Below the pieces are notes generated by a model, which ran no database searches, was not told the DNA's origin, and was given only the letters and a program-made list of their open reading frames with translations. Positions 1-9,148 of a stretch of 64,000 nt of DNA are shown here, piece by piece. The position numbers and the translations under genes were made by a program. The stretch lies in the NCBI GenBank assembly GCA_018714205.1, contig DVNR01000053.1:1-64000 (forward strand). The letters are read 5' to 3'. The stretch's first letter is position 1. Every line of letters begins with the position of its first letter. This stretch comes from Candidatus Aphodousia faecipullorum. Its GTDB lineage: Bacteria > Pseudomonadota > Gammaproteobacteria > Burkholderiales > Burkholderiaceae_F.

Positions 1-166
1 TAGAGAAATCCGTTTCATCTCGAACTTGTTGACCTTCCAAGTTCGTGGCTTCATAGTTTTCCAAAGCGAAGCCAGCATCGATACGACCATAAACGGTCAC
101 TTCAGCTGCGAAAGCAGAACCGGCAAAAGCGGTCAAAACAGCAACAGCTGCCAAAGTCTTTTTCAT
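1..166 (-). CDS. Outer-membrane porin, N-terminal part (cut by window edge)
   Basis: This is the first 55 codons of a general porin whose 3' end lies beyond the left edge of the window. Reading the minus strand from the ATG at 166 gives a signal peptide beginning MKKTLAAVAVLTAFAGSAFA, followed by the first beta strand EVTVYGRIDAGF, which matches the three porins that follow. Proteins of this family are exported by Sec and form trimeric 16-stranded channels in the outer membrane. It is not in the ORF track because it is incomplete. The family call is secure; pore specificity cannot be judged. Confidence 0.9.
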   Translation of the reverse strand, partial: MKKTLAAVAVLTAFAGSAFAAEVTVYGRIDAGFALENYEATNLEGQQVRDETDFS

Positions 167-233
167 AATAAGTACCTTTATAGAAAAAAGATTCCCACGT
201 AGGGTGAGCAGAGAGAAACTGCACAAGTTGCAT

Positions 234-261
234 TGTCTAACTAAATGTAAAAATGTGTCAA
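234..261 (-). promoter_or_regulatory. Sigma70-type promoter of the first porin
   Basis: On the minus strand TTGACA (256-261) is followed after 16 bases by TAGACA (234-239), about 70 bases before the porin ATG. The match to the -35 consensus is perfect and to the -10 moderate. The rest of the 167-516 gap is very AT-rich and holds only this promoter and the terminator of the next porin. Confidence 0.5.
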
Positions 262-460
262 TTCCTTTTAACTAAGGTTTTCCACAACATGGTTAACTGT
301 TTTAAGAAAAACGAAGTAATTATTTGATTTTATTATTTAATATTTGTTTATAAGTTATATTACTTATTGTTTCATTTTTACAACATTTACATGACAAATC
401 TTTCAATTTGAAGTCAACATCAAATGAGAGGTAACTAAGCACAAATTCAATTTGCACTAA

Positions 461-497
461 AAAAGCGGAACCATCTTCATGATCCCGCCTTTTCGTT
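461..497 (-). terminator. Rho-independent terminator of porin 2
   Basis: Just past the stop of the 517-1653 porin the minus strand reads a GGCGGGA / TTCCGC hairpin followed by a run of T (GCTTTTTTAG). The stem has small imperfections. Confidence 0.6.
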
Positions 498-516
498 TCA
501 ATCGATTAAAAACTGA

Positions 517-1653
517 TTAAAACTTGTGAACGATACCGGTCGTCACTTTGTACTCGTCTTGTTCAAGCTTCCAATCCGCATCTTTGAGTTCACGGTTGTT
601 GTAAGCACCCGTCACGTACAAGTTTGTGCGGCTGCTCAACGGATAGGTGTAAGCGGCGCTCACAGAGTAGACCGTGGCGTCAAACGTATCCCCTTCGGTC
701 TCGTTTTCACCATCTGAGTAGCCAAGAGAAGCCAAGAAGTTACCGCCCCAAGCAGGCACATCAACCCCTAAAGCCACGCCGAAACCCTTCATTTCGTCTA
801 CACCGCCCCAAGTATCGGTCAAACCTGCGGCGTTGTACATCGTCTTCATGCCACCAAAATCATTGGCATTCTTGAAGTATTGAGCGGCAAGATAGGTCTT
901 TGCAAAGCCACAGTCATAGCTACCACCGATGTTAATGGTATACATGTCTTCAGGGTCCGTCCCTTCAACCTTGGCTTCGTCAACCCAATCCACAACAGCG
1001 GCCAAATTCAAGCCACCATTGGCGAAATTCACACCTAAAGCGGCATAGCGATCGAATTTATTGGAGTTTTCTTCAAAGCCATCCTTCGTGCTGTCAGCGC
1101 CAGTAGAGTACTGAGCGTAAACCGTCGTACCGGCGAAAGTCGGCGACTTATAGGTGATCATGTTATCCATACGGGCTGCGGGTGCTGCAAACAAAGAACC
1201 GCCAACACCGGGGAGCGCATTCCACCCCGTGCCAAAGGGGTTCACGGCACCGGAGTAGAAACCGAAGGTGCCGGCATCAGAATTAATAACGCCCATACGA
1301 CCGAAAGCGAACGTACCGTAATCGGAAATGATTTGAACCATGGATTCACGGTTAAAGAAACGGGAATCGCTATTAGCTCCGGTATCGCTGCTCAAGCCAT
1401 GTTCCAGAACAAAACCGACGGCCAAGCCTTCGGAAATTTGCTCAGTACCCTTCACACCTAAGCGACTACCAGTTGTTTGGCCGGAAGCCATACCCCAATC
1501 TTGGGCGTCCACCTTTTCAACACCATTTTCTTCAATCGTGTTGCTTGTGAAATTCAAACCCGTATCAATACGGCCATAAAGCGTCACATCAGCCGCAAAA
1601 GCGGAGCCAGCAAATGCACCGAGAACGGCAACAGCTGCGAGAGTTTTTTTCAT
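517..1653 (-). CDS. General porin (Gram-negative porin, OmpC-like family)
   Basis: This encodes a 378-residue outer-membrane channel for passive uptake of small hydrophilic solutes. The signal peptide MKKTLAAVAVLGAFAGSAFA is followed by ADVTLYGRIDTG, the usual first strand of betaproteobacterial porins. The middle carries FNRESMVQI and FAFGRMGVINSDAG, the constriction-loop region, and the chain ends in TTGIVHKF with the C-terminal Phe needed for BamA-dependent assembly. It is the second of four tandem homologues, with its own terminator and upstream promoter-like TTGACT, so it is probably transcribed alone. It is closest to the frameshifted copy at 3289-4429 and differs mostly in surface-loop segments. 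Substrate preference is unknown. Confidence 0.93.
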   Translation of the reverse strand: MKKTLAAVAVLGAFAGSAFAADVTLYGRIDTGLNFTSNTIEENGVEKVDAQDWGMASGQTTGSRLGVKGTEQISEGLAVGFVLEHGLSSDTGANSDSRFFNRESMVQIISDYGTFAFGRMGVINSDAGTFGFYSGAVNPFGTGWNALPGVGGSLFAAPAARMDNMITYKSPTFAGTTVYAQYSTGADSTKDGFEENSNKFDRYAALGVNFANGGLNLAAVVDWVDEAKVEGTDPEDMYTINIGGSYDCGFAKTYLAAQYFKNANDFGGMKTMYNAAGLTDTWGGVDEMKGFGVALGVDVPAWGGNFLASLGYSDGENETEGDTFDATVYSVSAAYTYPLSSRTNLYVTGAYNNRELKDADWKLEQDEYKVTTGIVHKF

Positions 1654-1801
1654 AATAGTTACTACCTTATATCGATTCTTTTAATCGCAGATTTAACTCT
1701 GCTTGTCGATTTTGGCTTGTAAATGTAACAAGAGTCAAAAAATAGGTAGTGGTTTCCCCTTATTTTTTATAAGGACTTTTCGTTTTTTAGGTGAAATTGA
1801 T

Positions 1802-1835
1802 TAAAAAAACGGACCCTGTTTTCACAGGATCCGTT
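1802..1835 (-). terminator. Rho-independent terminator of porin 3
   Basis: The minus strand has arms AAACGGATCCTG and CAGGGTCCGTTT with a TGAAAA loop, followed by TTTTTTAA, about 28 bases after the stop of the 1863-2984 porin. Confidence 0.85.
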
Positions 1836-1862
1836 TGACTAGCTAACTAAGTGAAACTTAGA

Positions 1863-2984
1863 TTAGAACTTGTGAACCAAGCCCAACATAGCCGTCGTGG
1901 ATTCATACTCAGCCTTGTCAAAGCCGTTGCCGTCGGCATCAACCTTCGTGTAGCCAGCGCCAGCATAAACATTTGTACGCTTGCTCAACGGATAGCTGTA
2001 CATGACAGCGCCGTTGTAACCCGTGAACTCGAAGGTTCCTTGATCAGCATCATCTTGACCATCGGTGTAAGCAACACCCACTTCCCATTGACCGCCCCAA
2101 GCAGGGATCTGAGCGCCAAGAGAAACAGCGTAGCCCTTCAACTCATCAAAGGTCGTCTTGGAAGCGCCCGTGAGATCTAACATGCCATCACTAGTACCAT
2201 CAAGCACCGTTCCCACAGAGTTGGCATTTTGATAGTAGTTACCGGCAAACAACACCTTAGCCACACCGAAGTCGTAGCTCATGCCCAAACCAACCGTGAA
2301 TTGGTCTTCTGGATCGCCCGGCTCCGTACCCGTATCTTCATTGACATATTGGAACGCCAAACCGGCACCGAAACCACCGTTAGCGTAGTTCAAGCCCAAG
2401 CCTAACGGACGATCAGACGTTGTACGGTTTTCGTTTTCTTCATCACCGAAAGCATAATCAGCATAGACGGTGAAACCGGCAAACGTCGGAGAACGATAAG
2501 AAAGACGGTTGGCTACACGACCTCCAGCAACCATGAAGTTCGTGCCAACACCAACGGCATTGCCGGTTGTAAACGGAACATAGTTACCCCAGAAACCGTT
2601 GGAACCGCCATCAGACCAGATGGAGCTGATCTTACCAGCCCACAACGTACCATAGTTCGTCTTCATCCAAACCGTGGATTCACGATCAAAACCGTCACCG
2701 AAAGCGGCACCGGTGTCACCTGAGATCTTCGTTTCCAAAACGAAACCAACCGTCAAACCGTCAGAGATTTCTTCAGAACCCTTCACACCGATACGAGAGG
2801 TCGTCGTGTTGCCGGATTGCATACCCCAATCGGTGCCCTCGGTCTTAACATCACCAACGGTCGTGCTAGACCAATCGTCCATCAACAAACCGGTATCCAA
2901 GCGACCATAAAGGGTCACGTCAGCAGCGAAAGCGGAGCTGGCAAATGCGCCGAGAACGGCGACAGCAGCTAAAGTCTTTTTCAT
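1863..2984 (-). CDS. General porin, divergent member of the tandem array
   Basis: This is a 373-residue outer-membrane porin with the same signal peptide as its neighbours (MKKTLAAVAVLGAFASSAFA), a first strand ADVTLYGRLDTG, and a C-terminal strand ending GLVHKF. It diverges from porins 2 and 4 through most of the mature chain: the constriction region reads FDRESTVWMKTNYGTLWAGK, and the loops carry different sequences rich in Asp and Gly. It sits between the two more similar copies, so the array is not a simple recent triplication. It has its own terminator and about 300 bases of upstream non-coding DNA. Confidence 0.93.
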   Translation of the reverse strand: MKKTLAAVAVLGAFASSAFAADVTLYGRLDTGLLMDDWSSTTVGDVKTEGTDWGMQSGNTTTSRIGVKGSEEISDGLTVGFVLETKISGDTGAAFGDGFDRESTVWMKTNYGTLWAGKISSIWSDGGSNGFWGNYVPFTTGNAVGVGTNFMVAGGRVANRLSYRSPTFAGFTVYADYAFGDEENENRTTSDRPLGLGLNYANGGFGAGLAFQYVNEDTGTEPGDPEDQFTVGLGMSYDFGVAKVLFAGNYYQNANSVGTVLDGTSDGMLDLTGASKTTFDELKGYAVSLGAQIPAWGGQWEVGVAYTDGQDDADQGTFEFTGYNGAVMYSYPLSKRTNVYAGAGYTKVDADGNGFDKAEYESTTAMLGLVHKF

Positions 2985-3208
2985 GATTTACTACCTTTTT
3001 AAAAATCTTTCCACTAAAGGAAAAAAGTGCAGAATAACTTCTGCTCAAGAAGCATTGTTTCGCAAACCCTAAAGGTTAGTCAAACTTTCTTACACGCTGA
3101 ATTTGTAACGGCGGAAACATTTCTTTCTGGCAAAAAAACGTTAACCATTTGAATATAAAAAGAAACTTCAACTTTTAAAGACGACAAAATCTGTTGCATT
3201 AAAGCAAC

Positions 3209-3241
3209 AAAACCCCATGAACCGTAACGATTCATGGGGTT
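3209..3241 (-). terminator. Rho-independent terminator of porin 4
   Basis: The minus strand has arms AACCCCATGAA and TTCATGGGGTT around a 9-base loop, followed by TTGTTGC. It lies about 50 bases past the stop of the 3289-4429 porin. The 2985-3288 gap otherwise holds only the upstream region of porin 3. Confidence 0.8.
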
Positions 3242-3288
3242 ATCTTGTTAACAGAAGGTAGTAGGAAAACTGTTAACTAAGATTCGGT

Positions 3289-4429
3289 TTAGAACTTGTG
3301 AACGATACCGGTGGTCACTTGGTATTCGTCTTGTTCGAGCTTCCAACCGTCGTTAGCTTCAATTTCACGATTGTTGTAAGCGCCGGTCAAATAGAGGTTC
3401 GTACGCTTGCTGAGCGGATAGGTATAGGCTGCGCCGACTGAGTAAGCCGTCAGATCATGGCCGTTTGTAACGTCATTTTCAGCATCCATATAGCCAATAG
3501 AAGCTAAGAAGTTACCGCCGAAGGCAGGAACATCCACACCCAAAGCCACGCCGTAGCCCTTCAATTTATCTGCACCGGTAGAGAGTTCATCGGACAGCAT
3601 CTTCGATAAGACCGAGAATACCTGCGACTTCATCTGCGTTCTTGAAGTATTGAACAGCCAAGTAGGGCTTCATAACACCGAAGTCATAGATACCACCAAC
3701 ATTGATGGTGTACATATCTTCTTGGTCATAGTTCGCAACGGTTTCACCTTCATCAACCCAATCCACCACAGCGGCCAAATTCAAACCACCGTTGGCGTAG
3801 TTCACACCCAAAGCGACATAACGGTCAAACTTATTGGAGTTTTCTTCAAAGCCGTCTTCCGTGCTATCACCACCCGTGGAGTATTGAGCATAGACCGTGG
3901 CGCCAGCAAACGTCGGCGACTTGTAGGTGATCATGTTGTCCCAGCGAGCTGACGGAGCGGCAAACAAATCACCGCCAACACCCGGAATAGCATTCCAGCC
4001 TGTGCCAAAGGGGTTTACTGCGCCAGAATAGAAGCCGAAGGTACCGGCATCTGAATTAAGCGTACCCATGCGACCGAAAGCGAGCGTACCGTAATCGGAA
4101 ATGATTTGAACCATGGATTCACGGTTAAAGAAGCGATCGCTGTCGCTATCAGCACCCGTATCGCTGCTCAAGCCATGTTCCAACACGAAACCGACAGCCA
4201 AACCCTCTGAGATTTGTTCCGTACCCTTAATACCTAAACGGCTGCCCGTTGTTTGACCGGAGGCCATGCCCCAGTCTTGATCGTCAACAACTTCCACACC
4301 TTCAACGTCAATGCTGTTGCTCGAGAAGTTGAAACCAGTATCAATACGACCATACAAAGTCACGTCGGCAGCCAAAGCAGAGCCGGCGAATGCGCCGAGA
4401 ACGGCGACAGCAGCTAAAGTCTTTTTCAT
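3289..4429 (-). pseudogene. General porin split by a +1 frameshift
   Basis: Two minus-strand ORFs together make one porin. The ORF from 4429 has the signal peptide MKKTLAAVAVLGAFAGSALA and runs to FKNADEVAGILGLIEDAVR, then stops at 3587. The ORF ending at 3289 overlaps it in the next frame and supplies DELSTGADKLKGYGVALGVD through to the end, TTGIVHKF. Aligned to the 517-1653 porin, the break falls after the FKNA... strand, in a loop just before the KGFGVALGVD strand. One extra base (or two missing) restores a full-length protein. There is no homopolymer at the break, so slipped-strand variation is not obvious. It may be a true pseudogene or a sequencing or assembly error. Confidence 0.85.
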
Positions 4430-4604
4430 AATAAAGCGTCCTTTTATAAGAAACGAACATCGACCGCCCGCTCTCTAAAAGGATCGGTCGATGATTCTGA
4501 AAAGCATTGTCGAAAATACCCCCTCCCGTTTTTTAACTTTGCCTAGGCCCCGTTTACAACTTTGTGGTTTTTTAGCAACAAATAAATTTTTGTACGACTA
4601 TGAC

Positions 4605-4641
4605 ATAAAAAAAGCCCGGCACCGCGAAGTACCGAGCCCAA
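4605..4641 (-). terminator. Rho-independent terminator of the M20 peptidase gene
   Basis: The minus strand has a GCTCGGTAC stem, TTCG loop and GTGCCGGGC arm (two G-T pairs), followed by a run of seven T. It sits just after the peptidase stop. Confidence 0.85.
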
Positions 4642-4658
4642 ACTACCGAATCACACCA

Positions 4659-5927
4659 CTATTTTTCCCGAACGGGCAAAAGCGCTTTGTGACCGCAAGC
4701 GCCAGTCAATGCGGCAGCCGTCAAGAAAATCAACTGAGGTCCCAAATGAATGTCAACCTTGTCAAAATATTCTTTGACCGTGTGCGTGTTGATTTGCTTA
4801 CCACCGGCGGATAAACAGGTCGCCGGCACACCTTGGCTTACCGGCGCATTCGCATCTGTTGACGAATAACCGTAGTTTGTCAATTCAATGCCCAAAAGCT
4901 TTTGAGCCGAACGGGCAGTTTGCAGAACCGGGCAATCTGCCGGACGAATGCCTGCCGGGCGATTGCCGATTTGAGTTTTCGTGAGTTTCAGAATCTTGGC
5001 TTCCTCTGTGACGGGCCAATTGGCGTTTTCTTCCGCCACGCCTTCTTCGAAGCACTTCATAATGGCTGCTTCGGTTTCCAAAAGGAGGTTATTGTCCAGG
5101 CTGCGAATATCCACGTCCACTTCGCAATGCGGCGCGATCGTGTTGACGCTTTGACCACCCTTAATCATGCCGATCGTGAAAGTGGTCTTCGGCTCGGCGG
5201 GCGTTTTGAGCTTGGCAACACGTGCCCCTGCCAGACACATGGCGTGAATGGCGCTCGGCGTATCACCGAAGGAACCGTAAGAATGACCGCCCTTGCCGTC
5301 AATGCTAAAGCGCCAACGGTGAGAACCAATCGCCCCCTTCAAAATACGACCAACATCGGTGTTATCAATGGCGATAAAGCCGTCGACTTGATGATGGGCA
5401 TTGAAGAACTTTGACCCCCGAGTGTCCCCATTGCCTTCTTCACCCACCGTCCCGACAAAGTAAATATCACCTTCGGTTTCGATATGGAGCTCATTAAAAA
5501 GGCGCACAACGTGCAAAAGCGCACGCAAACCAGAGCAATTGTCTCCAATGCCCGGTGCAAAATAGCGATCCCCTTCCTGACGAACGGTGACATCTGTGCC
5601 AGCGGGAAACACCGTATCCATGTGAGCCCCCATCGCTAGCACGGGGCCTTGTCCCTTGCCCGGGCGGAATCCAACGACGTTACCGATTTCATCAATCGTG
5701 ACATCTTTTAGACCGTACTGTTGCATACGGCGGGCGATTTCCTTGGCGCGCTCCGCTTCCTCAAAGGTCGGTGAAGGAATCTCGCACAATTCAATCTGCT
5801 CCTTCATCGCCTGATCGGTTTCATCAAACGCTTTTTGCAACGCCTGTGCGATCACTGGTTCCTCTTTTAACGCTTTGACCGCTTCAAAGACTTTTTCGTC
5901 TAACGGTGGGATCGGTTCTTTTACCAT
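4659..5927 (-). CDS. M20 family metallopeptidase (peptidase T / ArgE / DapE-like)
   Basis: This encodes a cytoplasmic zinc-dependent amidohydrolase or peptidase of about 422 residues. Metal-site signatures are visible in order: GAHMDTVFP (first His and Asp), GIGDNCSG (bridging Asp), GTVGEEGNG (catalytic Glu pair), and a C-terminal SAGGKQINTH with the last His. The dimerisation-domain segment GKGGHSYGSFGDTPSAIHA is typical of the family. The start is set at the ATG at 5927, where AAGGAG lies eight bases upstream; the ORF-track start at 6053 adds 42 residues of unrelated sequence. No signal peptide is present. The substrate (dipeptide, tripeptide or N-acyl amino acid) cannot be told. Confidence 0.88.
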   Translation of the reverse strand: MVKEPIPPLDEKVFEAVKALKEEPVIAQALQKAFDETDQAMKEQIELCEIPSPTFEEAERAKEIARRMQQYGLKDVTIDEIGNVVGFRPGKGQGPVLAMGAHMDTVFPAGTDVTVRQEGDRYFAPGIGDNCSGLRALLHVVRLFNELHIETEGDIYFVGTVGEEGNGDTRGSKFFNAHHQVDGFIAIDNTDVGRILKGAIGSHRWRFSIDGKGGHSYGSFGDTPSAIHAMCLAGARVAKLKTPAEPKTTFTIGMIKGGQSVNTIAPHCEVDVDIRSLDNNLLLETEAAIMKCFEEGVAEENANWPVTEEAKILKLTKTQIGNRPAGIRPADCPVLQTARSAQKLLGIELTNYGYSSTDANAPVSQGVPATCLSAGGKQINTHTVKEYFDKVDIHLGPQLIFLTAAALTGACGHKALLPVREK

Positions 5928-6084
5928 CTTGATTCTCCTTGGATTTCCTTTGCGATTTTCGAAAAGGCAAAACCAATCAAGAAACGGTTGGCTCCTTCTT
6001 TTCGAAATCATCCTCTGACAGCCGATTACAATCCCAAAGCGCGCCACTCGCAATGAGGGGTTCTCCTAAGGGCAACCCAATTTA

Positions 6085-6909
6085 TCACCATCTATCCACA
6101 TAAAACAGCATATTGGGAAGCAACCGGTGTTTTTTAGGAATGTCTTGGCTCGATGGATAGGACGCCACCAAAACACAAACACCATTTTTGATGTACTGAC
6201 TGATCTTTTTTTCGTGAATTTTCAAGATCCCCGGATTAATCACAAGCATGTTCACCCCAAAACGATCCACTGACTCTGAATTCAGTTTATTTAGAGCGGG
6301 ATAACGAATGCCGGCTCGCAAAGCGGCATAGTACTGTCCAAGACTTGAGACTTCTACGATCATCCTATCGGGGAAAGGGAATTCTTTTAAGAGCAAATCA
6401 AAGTCCCGGGCTTTGTCTGTCACCAAAAACACATCCGGATGCTCTTTTAGAATGACCGCGATGTCCGTTAAAAAAAGCGGGGTGTATTGATTCAAAATTT
6501 TCCGAGAACGGACATCTTTTGCTGTCGGCGGAATCAACCCCATACCCGTGCGACCGGTAATCTCCTCAAATTCATCATAACGGTGCGCCGCGAAATAATG
6601 ACCGTCCAACGTCTTCCTGAGGTCAATCTCAATAAAACGGAAACCTTCAGCGATCGCGTTCAAAAAAGCCTCTTTGGAATCAGTCTTTGTCTGCCACCGC
6701 ACCTTACCGGCGCCATGAGCAATGAGACGGTCCTCAAAAGAGGCATTTTGAGTAATAGGAGAAGGCTGCTTGGTCGGTTCGATCAATCCGAATTCCAGCG
6801 CCCATTCATAGTATGTGCGGTAGTAATAAAAATATCCACCCCCAATCAACAACGCAAACAACACGGCTACCACCAAACACTTTTTGAAAATTACGGCGCT
6901 TCGCTTCAT
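6085..6909 (-). CDS. GDPD-like phosphodiesterase family protein, membrane-anchored
   Basis: About 274 residues. One N-terminal membrane segment (CLVVAVLFALLIGGGYFYYY) is followed by a periplasmic TIM-barrel-like domain. Segments resembling glycerophosphodiester phosphodiesterase are RLIAHGAG, FIEIDLRKTLDGHYFAAH and VFLVTDKARDFDLL. The usual HRG is HGA and the usual HD after the E-x-D strand is HR, so catalysis may be altered. The start is placed at the second ATG (6909), which has GGAAGGG at good spacing; the ATG at 6915 is too close to it. The gene is divergent from the Asp-box gene. The substrate is unknown. Confidence 0.7.
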   Translation of the reverse strand: MKRSAVIFKKCLVVAVLFALLIGGGYFYYYRTYYEWALEFGLIEPTKQPSPITQNASFEDRLIAHGAGKVRWQTKTDSKEAFLNAIAEGFRFIEIDLRKTLDGHYFAAHRYDEFEEITGRTGMGLIPPTAKDVRSRKILNQYTPLFLTDIAVILKEHPDVFLVTDKARDFDLLLKEFPFPDRMIVEVSSLGQYYAALRAGIRYPALNKLNSESVDRFGVNMLVINPGILKIHEKKISQYIKNGVCVLVASYPSSQDIPKKHRLLPNMLFYVDRW

Positions 6910-7109
6910 GATCATTCCCTTCCTGCAATCAGTGTATTCACAGAGTCAGACGCATTTGTGACAACTTGTCAATGAGTGTTTCATTTTGGACTTGAGATGG
7001 TTCACGCGTAAGAAAATCTTTAAACGAGACGCACCATTGTACTCAGCCTCTTTGCCGCTTTTACGTTAAAATCGACACATTTGTCATTGTTTTGTGTCGA
7101 ATTCTCTCC

Positions 7110-7778
7110 ATGCCTTTAGTCATTGATCACAACGAAATATCTTTTCGCCTTAATTACCTCTTTAACCGCGTCGAATTAAGTCGCGATGCCAGAAAGAGTT
7201 GGACGATTTTCTTTCAAGATGAAAATGACTCGCTCGGCACGATATTCGGACTGACTTGCCATCGGGGGTCGCTTTTTATCGTAACGAATCTAGGCGTCTA
7301 TGTTTCGCCCGTTGATGCGCCCGACTTCAAATTTGTCTGCCCTCAGCGAAAAGGCGGTGACTACGTGGACATCGAAAGTTTCGATAACATGCTTTACGCT
7401 TGCACAAATACCGGGGTTTACCAGGCATCGTCCGGCGTTCGCTGGCGACTCAAATACGATGGTCAAGCTTGCGGCAATTTCTTTTCCCTCTTGCAATTTA
7501 AAGGAAAACTCTTTGCCGCATGCGAAAAAGGCGTGTATCTCGCGAGCCAAGAGGGCAAATTCTGGCACCCACGCTACACTGCCAATGAATACGGGCGTTT
7601 TTTAGCCTTGGACGCACGAGGCGAAACGCTTTACGCCCAAACGGATAAAGGTTACTGTTTAAGCCACGACAACGGTCAGCACTGGGAAGCGCACCCAAGC
7701 TTGCAGGGGCCATGGACTGACGCCATGGGTGGGGGGATGCTTTTTGCACCCCGTCCCATAAAAAAACGCAATCGTTAA
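7110..7778 (+). CDS. Small beta-propeller-like protein with Asp-box motif
   Basis: A 222-residue cytoplasmic-looking protein without signal peptide. It is made of repeated short strands: GLTCHRGSLFIVTNLGVYVS, DNMLYACTNTGVYQAS, LFAACEKGVYLAS and LYAQTDKGYCLS. Each has the pattern 'short hydrophobic strand, T/C-x-x-G-V-Y-x-S' typical of BNR/YCF48-type propeller blades. The last blade carries a good Asp box, SHDNGQHW. Only four to five blades are visible, fewer than a closed six- or seven-blade propeller. The ORF-track start is a TTG six codons upstream; the ATG at 7110 is preferred although no clear ribosome site precedes either. It lies 47 bases before rph. Function unknown. Confidence 0.65.
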   Translation: MPLVIDHNEISFRLNYLFNRVELSRDARKSWTIFFQDENDSLGTIFGLTCHRGSLFIVTNLGVYVSPVDAPDFKFVCPQRKGGDYVDIESFDNMLYACTNTGVYQASSGVRWRLKYDGQACGNFFSLLQFKGKLFAACEKGVYLASQEGKFWHPRYTANEYGRFLALDARGETLYAQTDKGYCLSHDNGQHWEAHPSLQGPWTDAMGGGMLFAPRPIKKRNR

Positions 7779-7825
7779 CGCAATAATCGGTAAACGCTTT
7801 CTGATTTTGTCATAAGGATTCAATC

Positions 7826-8548
7826 ATGTTGCAACGCTCCTATCAACGCACGCCCGCGCAAATGCGCCCGCTACGTTTCACAACTCATTTCACCAAATAC
7901 GCTGAAGGTTCCGTCCTTGTTGAAGTCGGCGAAACGAAAGTGCTTTGCAACGCCAGCGTTTTGGCGACCGTTCCCCGTTTTTTAACCGGCCGCGATGAAG
8001 GCTGGGTCACGGCCGAGTATGGGTTGTTGCCGCGCTCAACCGGCACGCGTACCGACCGGGAAGCGGTCAAGGGCAAGCAGTCGGGACGCACTCAGGAAAT
8101 TCAACGTTTAATCGGCCGTTCCTTGAGAGCGGTTGTTGATCGCAAAAAAATTAACGGTTTCACAATTCACTTGGATTGCGATGTTTTGCAAGCCGACGGC
8201 GGCACCCGCTGCGCCTCAATTTCCGGCGCCTGGGTTGCACTGGCGCTGGCCGTGCGCTCCATGCTCGACAAAGGGCAAATTACCGAATCCCCAATCAAGG
8301 CAAATGTGGCAGCCATCAGCGCAGGCATTTATGACGGAACGCCCGTTGTCGACTTAGACTACATCGAAGACAGCCACTGTGGCACCGATATGAACTTCGT
8401 CATGACTTCTGACAACCGCTTTGTGGAAATTCAAGGCACGGCCGAAGGCGAACCCTTCACGGATGAAGAGATGAGCCAGATGACGCAATTGGCTCGCGAC
8501 GCCATCGCCCAGATCATTGCCCTCCAAAACGACGCCATTAAGGAATAG
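7826..8548 (+). CDS. rph: Ribonuclease PH
   Basis: A phosphorolytic 3'-to-5' exoribonuclease that trims the 3' ends of tRNA precursors and forms a hexameric ring. The 240 residues match the family length. Visible signatures are [22 protein letters not shown] at the start, [14 protein letters not shown], the [18 protein letters not shown] phosphate-binding region, and [19 protein letters not shown]. It is first in a tight operon with rdgB (3-base gap) and hemW (overlap), an order seen in many proteobacteria. AAGGATT lies upstream of the ATG. Confidence 0.97.
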   Translation: MLQRSYQRTPAQMRPLRFTTHFTKYAEGSVLVEVGETKVLCNASVLATVPRFLTGRDEGWVTAEYGLLPRSTGTRTDREAVKGKQSGRTQEIQRLIGRSLRAVVDRKKINGFTIHLDCDVLQADGGTRCASISGAWVALALAVRSMLDKGQITESPIKANVAAISAGIYDGTPVVDLDYIEDSHCGTDMNFVMTSDNRFVEIQGTAEGEPFTDEEMSQMTQLARDAIAQIIALQNDAIKE

Positions 8549-8551
8549 GTC

Positions 8552-9148
8552 ATGCTCAAAATTGTCTTAGCCAGTAACAACAAGGGGAAACTGCGTGAAT
8601 TCGGAGCAATGCTTGCTCCGCTATCCATCGAGATTCATCCTCAAGGTGAATTTCATGTCAGCGAAGCCGAAGAACCCTATGGCACGTTTTTAGAAAACTG
8701 TCTGGCCAAGGCTCGCCACGCGGCTCGATCCACAGGGCTGCCGGCCATTGCCGACGACTCCGGCATTTGCGTCGACGCCTTGGGCGGCGCCCCCGGTGTT
8801 TTGTCCGCTCGCTTTGCGGGCGAACCCAAAAGCGATGCCCGAAACAACGAGAAACTCGTTGAAAGTTTGAAAGGACAAGCCAATCGTCGTGCGCATTACA
8901 CCTGCGTGTTGGTTGCGGTTCGTCACGCCGATGACCCAGAGCCCATCATTGCTGAAGGTCGTTGGTATGGAGAGGTCGCCGACACTCCTCAAGGTGAAGG
9001 CGGCTTCGGATATGATCCTTATTTTTATTTGCCGCAGTATGGAAAGACAGCAGCTCAGTTAACCGCTGATGAAAAAAATGCCGTGAGCCATCGTGGTGTG
9101 GCGTTAAAAAAGCTCGTTGAAGAAATGAAAACGCGCTGGATGCTATGA
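8552..9148 (+). CDS. rdgB: XTP/dITP diphosphatase (non-canonical purine NTP pyrophosphatase)
   Basis: Hydrolyses ITP, dITP and XTP to monophosphates, keeping deaminated purines out of RNA and DNA. The 198 residues begin with KIVLASNNKGKLREFGAML, the Ham1-family nucleotide-binding start. Next come SEAEEPYGTFLENCLAKARHA, ADDSGICVDALGGAPGVLSARFAG and, near the end, GEGGFGYDPYFYLP and AVSHRGVALKKL. All are family signatures. It overlaps hemW by four bases (ATGA), so the two are translationally coupled. Confidence 0.96.
   Translation: MLKIVLASNNKGKLREFGAMLAPLSIEIHPQGEFHVSEAEEPYGTFLENCLAKARHAARSTGLPAIADDSGICVDALGGAPGVLSARFAGEPKSDARNNEKLVESLKGQANRRAHYTCVLVAVRHADDPEPIIAEGRWYGEVADTPQGEGGFGYDPYFYLPQYGKTAAQLTADEKNAVSHRGVALKKLVEEMKTRWML

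Noticed and set aside
1851-2180. Plus-strand ORFs antisense to the porins
   Set aside because: Codon patterns are shadows of the real minus-strand genes; no start signals.
5928-6053. N-terminal extension of the M20 peptidase in the ORF track
   Set aside because: Sequence unlike the family and no ribosome site; the ATG at 5927 has a strong one.
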